From positions 1 through 64,000 of the forward strand of contig NZ_BPFX01000022.1 of NCBI RefSeq assembly GCF_019655855.1: a stretch of 64,000 nucleotides of DNA, read 5' to 3'. The position numbers were made by a program, and so were the translations under genes. Positions 60,643-64,000 of the stretch are shown one piece after another (position 1 is the first letter of the stretch; every line of letters starts with the position of its first letter). The notes under the pieces were generated by a model. It was given only the letters and a program-made list of their open reading frames with translations. It did no database searches and was not told where the DNA came from. Source of the DNA: Pseudomonas paralcaligenes. Its GTDB lineage: Bacteria; Pseudomonadota; Gammaproteobacteria; Pseudomonadales; Pseudomonadaceae.

Positions 60643-60804
60643 CCGCTCGGACGAATCCTTAGCTAGAGTGATACCACCTGGCCCCGACGTCGACCGCCGG
60701 TCGACGCCCTGTCGGATACGGGGCAGAACGGGAGGGAACCGGACGATGCTTTCCCCTGTTGCGCCTTGCGCAACCTGCCATAGAGCAGGCACCGGGGGGC
60801 GGCG

Positions 60805-61449
60805 ATGAACTGCCGTCTCCTGCTAGCGGACGACCACGCGCTGATCCGGGTCGGTGTGCGCGCCATGGTCGACGAACTGCCGGGCTTCGAGATCGTCGGC
60901 GAGGCGGAGGACGGCCAGGAAGTGGTCGAGCAGGCCCGCCAGCTCAAGCCCGACATCATCCTGCTCGACATTTCCATGAAGGACGTCAGCGGCCTCGAGG
61001 CCCTGCGGCCGCTGGCCCAGGTGGCGCCTGCCAGCAAGGTGCTGATGCTGTCCATGCACAGCGAGGCCGGCGTGGTCCTCGACGCCCTGCGCCGGGGCGC
61101 CCACGGCTATCTGCTGAAGGACGCCGCCATGGCCGAGCTGCACCTGGCGCTACGCGCCATCGGCCGTGGCGAGCGCTACCTCAGCTCGGCCATCGCCCAG
61201 CCGGTGATCGAGCAGGCGCTAGCCCACGAGCCGCCGCCCAGCGACCACGGGCTGACCCAGCGGCAGATCGAGATTCTCCGGCTGATCACCCGTGGCACCC
61301 CCACCCGGGCCATCGCCGAGGGCCTCGGCCTCAGCGTGAAGACGGTCGAGGCGCACCGTGCACAGATCATGAAGCGGCTGGACATCCACGACGTGCCCGG
61401 CCTGGTGCTCTACGCCCTGCGCGAGGGAATCATCCACGCCGACGACTAG
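60805..61449 (+). CDS. NarL/FixJ-family response regulator
   Basis: 214 residues. Receiver with Asp9-Asp10 and phospho-acceptor Asp55 (LLDISMKDVSG), then a LuxR-type helix-turn-helix (LTQRQIEILRLITRGTPTRAIAEGLGLSVKTVEAHRAQIMKRL). No hybrid or orphan histidine kinase is adjacent. It lies 162 bases after cheB on the same strand, so it could be an output of the chemosensory system or independent. Its stop overlaps the convergent yegS stop by 4 bases. Confidence 0.9.
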   Translation: MNCRLLLADDHALIRVGVRAMVDELPGFEIVGEAEDGQEVVEQARQLKPDIILLDISMKDVSGLEALRPLAQVAPASKVLMLSMHSEAGVVLDALRRGAHGYLLKDAAMAELHLALRAIGRGERYLSSAIAQPVIEQALAHEPPPSDHGLTQRQIEILRLITRGTPTRAIAEGLGLSVKTVEAHRAQIMKRLDIHDVPGLVLYALREGIIHADD

Positions 61450-62345
61450 GACGTGGACAGCAGCGGCGAGATATCCGGCAGGTGCAGGCGCAGCGCTCCG
61501 GGTCGCGCGGCGAAGCGCAGGCGGTTGCCGGTCAGCGGCTCGCCGTCGAGGTTGATGTCCAGCCCTTCCGGCGCCTCCACCTCCAGCCACGGCAGGCGGG
61601 CCGTCACCGACACCGCCTCCAGGCCAAGGATGCCGCCGGACAGCAGCGTGCCCAGGGTGCCGACCACGTCCTGGGCGGCCGGCACGATGCAGATGTCCAG
61701 CAGGCCGTCGTCGACGCTCGCTTGCGGGCACAGCACGTGGCCGCCGCCGGCCTGGCGGCCGTTGCCTATGCCGAGGGCGAGGAAGTCGCCCTCCCAGTCG
61801 AAGTCCGGGCCGTGGAAGCGGCCGAACGCCGAGCGCACCTCGGTGAAGCGGCTCAGCCCGGTGAGCAGGTAGGCGGCGCCGCCGAGCAGCTTCTTCAGGT
61901 CTTCCGAGGTGTTGGCGGTGACCTTGGAGCCGAAGCCGCCGGTGGCCATGTTGAGGAACAGCTGGCCGTCCACCTCGCCCAGATCGATCGCGTGGGGCTC
62001 GAACTCCAGCAGGGACAGCGCCTCGGCCGGCAGCAGCGGGATGCCGGCGGCGCGGGAGAAGTCGTTGGCCGTGCCCAGCGGCAGCAGCGCCAGGGACGCC
62101 TCGGCGTTGGCCAGGGCCATGGCCTCGACCACCTCGCGCAGGGTGCCGTCGCCGCCCCCGGCGATCAGCGTGGGATAGCCGGCGGCCAGCGCCTCGTCCA
62201 CCAGCCGCGCGGCGTCGCCGCCCTCCCAGGTGAGGCGCACGGCCAGCTCCCAGCCGTTCTCACGCAGCGCCATCACGGCGGCGCGCACCTCTTCGTTCTG
62301 CGCCTGCTTGCCATGCAGGATCAGCAGTGCCTTGCGTTCGCTCAT
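61446..62345 (-). CDS. yegS: Lipid kinase, YegS-like
   Basis: 299 residues, diacylglycerol/sphingosine-kinase-type catalytic domain. The nucleotide-binding GGGDGTLREVVEAM and LLPLGTANDFSRAAGI are clear, as are GGFGSKVT and NLDGEPLTGNRLRF near the end. Relatives phosphorylate lipid alcohols such as phosphatidylglycerol in vitro; the native substrate is unsettled. Convergent with the NarL-type gene. Confidence 0.93.
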   Translation of the reverse strand: MSERKALLILHGKQAQNEEVRAAVMALRENGWELAVRLTWEGGDAARLVDEALAAGYPTLIAGGGDGTLREVVEAMALANAEASLALLPLGTANDFSRAAGIPLLPAEALSLLEFEPHAIDLGEVDGQLFLNMATGGFGSKVTANTSEDLKKLLGGAAYLLTGLSRFTEVRSAFGRFHGPDFDWEGDFLALGIGNGRQAGGGHVLCPQASVDDGLLDICIVPAAQDVVGTLGTLLSGGILGLEAVSVTARLPWLEVEAPEGLDINLDGEPLTGNRLRFAARPGALRLHLPDISPLLSTS

Positions 62346-62420
62346 GCCAAACCCTCGCCCATCGACCGACCGAGTACAGCAGACCGCGGGGCAGGCGCGA
62401 AAGTGCCGGCTACCGCTGCG

Positions 62421-63980
62421 CTAGGCGGGATACCCGGTGATCTCGCGGATGCTGCCGTACAGCGGCCGCAACTGCTTGTACATGCGCAGGTAGACCTCGC
62501 GGTACAGCCGCTCGTACACCGCCACAGCCTGGGGATTGGGCTGGAACACCTTGCCGACCCGGGTCATGGCGGCGATGGCGGTCGGGAAGTCCGGGTGCAG
62601 GCCGAGGCCAACCGCGCAGTCGATGGCCGCGCCGAGGCCGGAGGTCTCGTACAGGTGCGGGCGCTCGGCCGGCAGGTTGAAGATGTCGGCGGTCAGCTGC
62701 ATGGCCGCGTCGCTCTGCGAGCCGCCGCCGGAGATGCGCAGGCGCTCGATCGGGGTGCCGGAGCGCTTCTCGATGCGCTCCCGGCCCTGGCGCAGGGCAT
62801 AGGCCAGGCCCTCGAGGATGGCCCGGTACAGGTGGGCGCGGGTGTGCACGTCGCCGAAGCCGATGATCGAGCCCTTGGCCTCCAGCCCCGGCTCGCGGAT
62901 GCCCGGCGACCAGAACGGCTGCAGCATCAGGCCCATGGAGCCCGGCGGCACCTTGTCGACCAGCTCGTCGAACAGGGTCTCGGCCTCCACCCCCAGCTCC
63001 AGGCCGCGCTGGCGCTCGGCGTGGCCGAACTGCTCCTTGAACCAGCTGACCATCCAGAAGCCGCGGAAGATCATCACCTCGGTGTTGAAGTGGTCGGGAA
63101 TCGCCGCCGGATAGGGCGGGATCAGCGGGATGGTTTCCAGGTACTTGGCGCGGGTGGTGTTGATGGTCGCCGTGGTGCCGTAGGACAGGCACGCCGTGCT
63201 CGGCTCCACGCCGCCGGCGCCGATCACCTCGCAGGCCTTGTCCGAGGCCGCGGCGATCACCGGCAGGCCCTCGGGGATGCCGGTGTGGGCGCTGGCCTCG
63301 GCGGTGATGGCGCCGATGCGCTCGCCCGGCTTGACCAGCTCCGGCAGCATCTCCGGGCGCACCGGCAGGGCCTGCCACTTCCAGTCGCCTGGCCTGGCCC
63401 AGCGCAGGCGCTTGTAGTCGAACGGCAGGTAGGCCACGCAACTGCCCACCGAGTCGACGAAGCGGCCGGTCAGGCGGTGGGTGAGGAAGCCCGACAGCAG
63501 CAGGAACTTGTGGGTGCGCGCCCAGACCTCCGGCTGCTGCTGGGCGATCCAGCTGGCCTCGGCCTGGGTGCGGAAGTAGTCCACCGTCGCCTCTTCGCGC
63601 AGCAGGCGGAACAGCCAGCCCCAGGGGCCTCTGATCCGCCCATGCACCTCGGCCCGGCGCTGGTCCAGCCAGAGGATGGCCGGGCGCAGCGGCTTGCCGG
63701 CCTGGTCCACGTTGATCAGGGTGCCGCGCTGGGTGGTGACCGAGACGCCGGCGATCAGGCGCTTGTCGACGTCGACGCTGGCCCACAGCCGGCGACAGGC
63801 CTCGCCGAGGCTGGCCCAGTAGTATTCCGGGTCCTGCTCGGCCCAGCCGGGGTGCTCGGAGTAATAGGGCTCCAGTTCCACCTTGCCCTTGCCGACCAGG
63901 TTGCCGGCCAGATCGAAGAGCAGCGCGCGCACGCTCTGGGTGCCGTTGTCGATGGCCAGCAGGTAGCGTTGTTCGGTCAC
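62421..63980 (-). CDS. FGGY-family carbohydrate kinase
   Basis: 519 residues. N-terminal ATPase motif [17 protein letters not shown], central [27 protein letters not shown], and the C-terminal adenosine motif [20 protein letters not shown]. It is a sugar or polyol kinase of the xylulokinase/glycerol kinase superfamily. The substrate cannot be told from sequence alone, and the upstream neighbour lies outside the window. Start is the GTG at 63980, with a weak GGTGA site. Confidence 0.9.
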   Translation of the reverse strand: MTEQRYLLAIDNGTQSVRALLFDLAGNLVGKGKVELEPYYSEHPGWAEQDPEYYWASLGEACRRLWASVDVDKRLIAGVSVTTQRGTLINVDQAGKPLRPAILWLDQRRAEVHGRIRGPWGWLFRLLREEATVDYFRTQAEASWIAQQQPEVWARTHKFLLLSGFLTHRLTGRFVDSVGSCVAYLPFDYKRLRWARPGDWKWQALPVRPEMLPELVKPGERIGAITAEASAHTGIPEGLPVIAAASDKACEVIGAGGVEPSTACLSYGTTATINTTRAKYLETIPLIPPYPAAIPDHFNTEVMIFRGFWMVSWFKEQFGHAERQRGLELGVEAETLFDELVDKVPPGSMGLMLQPFWSPGIREPGLEAKGSIIGFGDVHTRAHLYRAILEGLAYALRQGRERIEKRSGTPIERLRISGGGSQSDAAMQLTADIFNLPAERPHLYETSGLGAAIDCAVGLGLHPDFPTAIAAMTRVGKVFQPNPQAVAVYERLYREVYLRMYKQLRPLYGSIREITGYPA

Positions 63981-64000
63981 GAATGTTCACCAGGCAGGCT

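Noticed and set aside
60639..60669. TTGACC and TAGAGT as a promoter for the NarL-type gene
   Set aside because: Spacing of 19 bases and a poor -10; too weak to report as a feature.

Overview
The window is about 66% GC chromosomal DNA from a Pseudomonas close to the P. aeruginosa lineage. Gene content and order support this: tusDCBE, cysG-serS-crcB-rarA-lolA-ftsK, trxB-aat-bpt-infA, clpA/clpS/cspD, psrA/lexA-sulA, topA and fadBA all follow the arrangement known from that group. Intergenic inverted repeats of the Pseudomonas REP kind recur. I see no prophage, insertion sequence, CRISPR array or rRNA. One tRNA gene, Ser-TGA, is present.

Layout. 1-1086: end of a TolC-type outer membrane protein, then a REP pair. 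1447-4876: a secreted lipase and its foldase, divergent from an AraC-type regulator. 4963-9401: tRNA-Ser, yccA, the tusDCBE sulfur-relay operon coupled to a trpD2-like gene, and a glutathionyl-hydroquinone reductase. 9406-16923 (minus): cysG, serS, crcB, rarA, lolA, ftsK. 17135-25932: trxB, the N-degron genes aat and bpt, infA, clpA, clpS, cspD, plsC, a CorA transporter and a glutamine amidotransferase. 26137-31295: small proteins, a periplasmic binding protein and a thiolase/multifunctional beta-oxidation pair. 31402-34864: periplasmic rhodanese and cytochrome c, methylthioinosine phosphorylase, nagZ, L,D-transpeptidase. 34905-36950: psrA and the SOS pair lexA-sulA. 36986-50366: topA, fadBA, a universal stress protein, uup, slt and several conserved unknowns.

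50529-61449 is the most interesting part. After a MOSC protein comes cheV, divergent from a compact chemosensory operon: a receptor-like protein, a CheY, a STAS protein, CheA, a transmembrane receptor, CheW, CheR and CheB, followed by a NarL-type regulator. The operon has no cheD and no separate cheZ. The first protein carries a CheZ-like F-Q-D-x-x-x-Q motif and a CheZ-like acidic/aromatic C-terminus. CheA contains a two-part repeat between its N-terminal domains and its kinase core that matches the MshEN (GspE N-terminal) pattern, a fold known to bind cyclic di-GMP in other proteins. The window closes with a YegS-like lipid kinase and an FGGY sugar kinase.

Regulatory sequence is readable at several points: two LexA boxes on the lexA promoter, two abutting PsrA palindromes on the psrA promoter with a near-consensus PsrA site upstream of fadB, a perfect hairpin that would mask the cysG ribosome-binding site, and tandem CTAG palindromes between cheV and the che operon.
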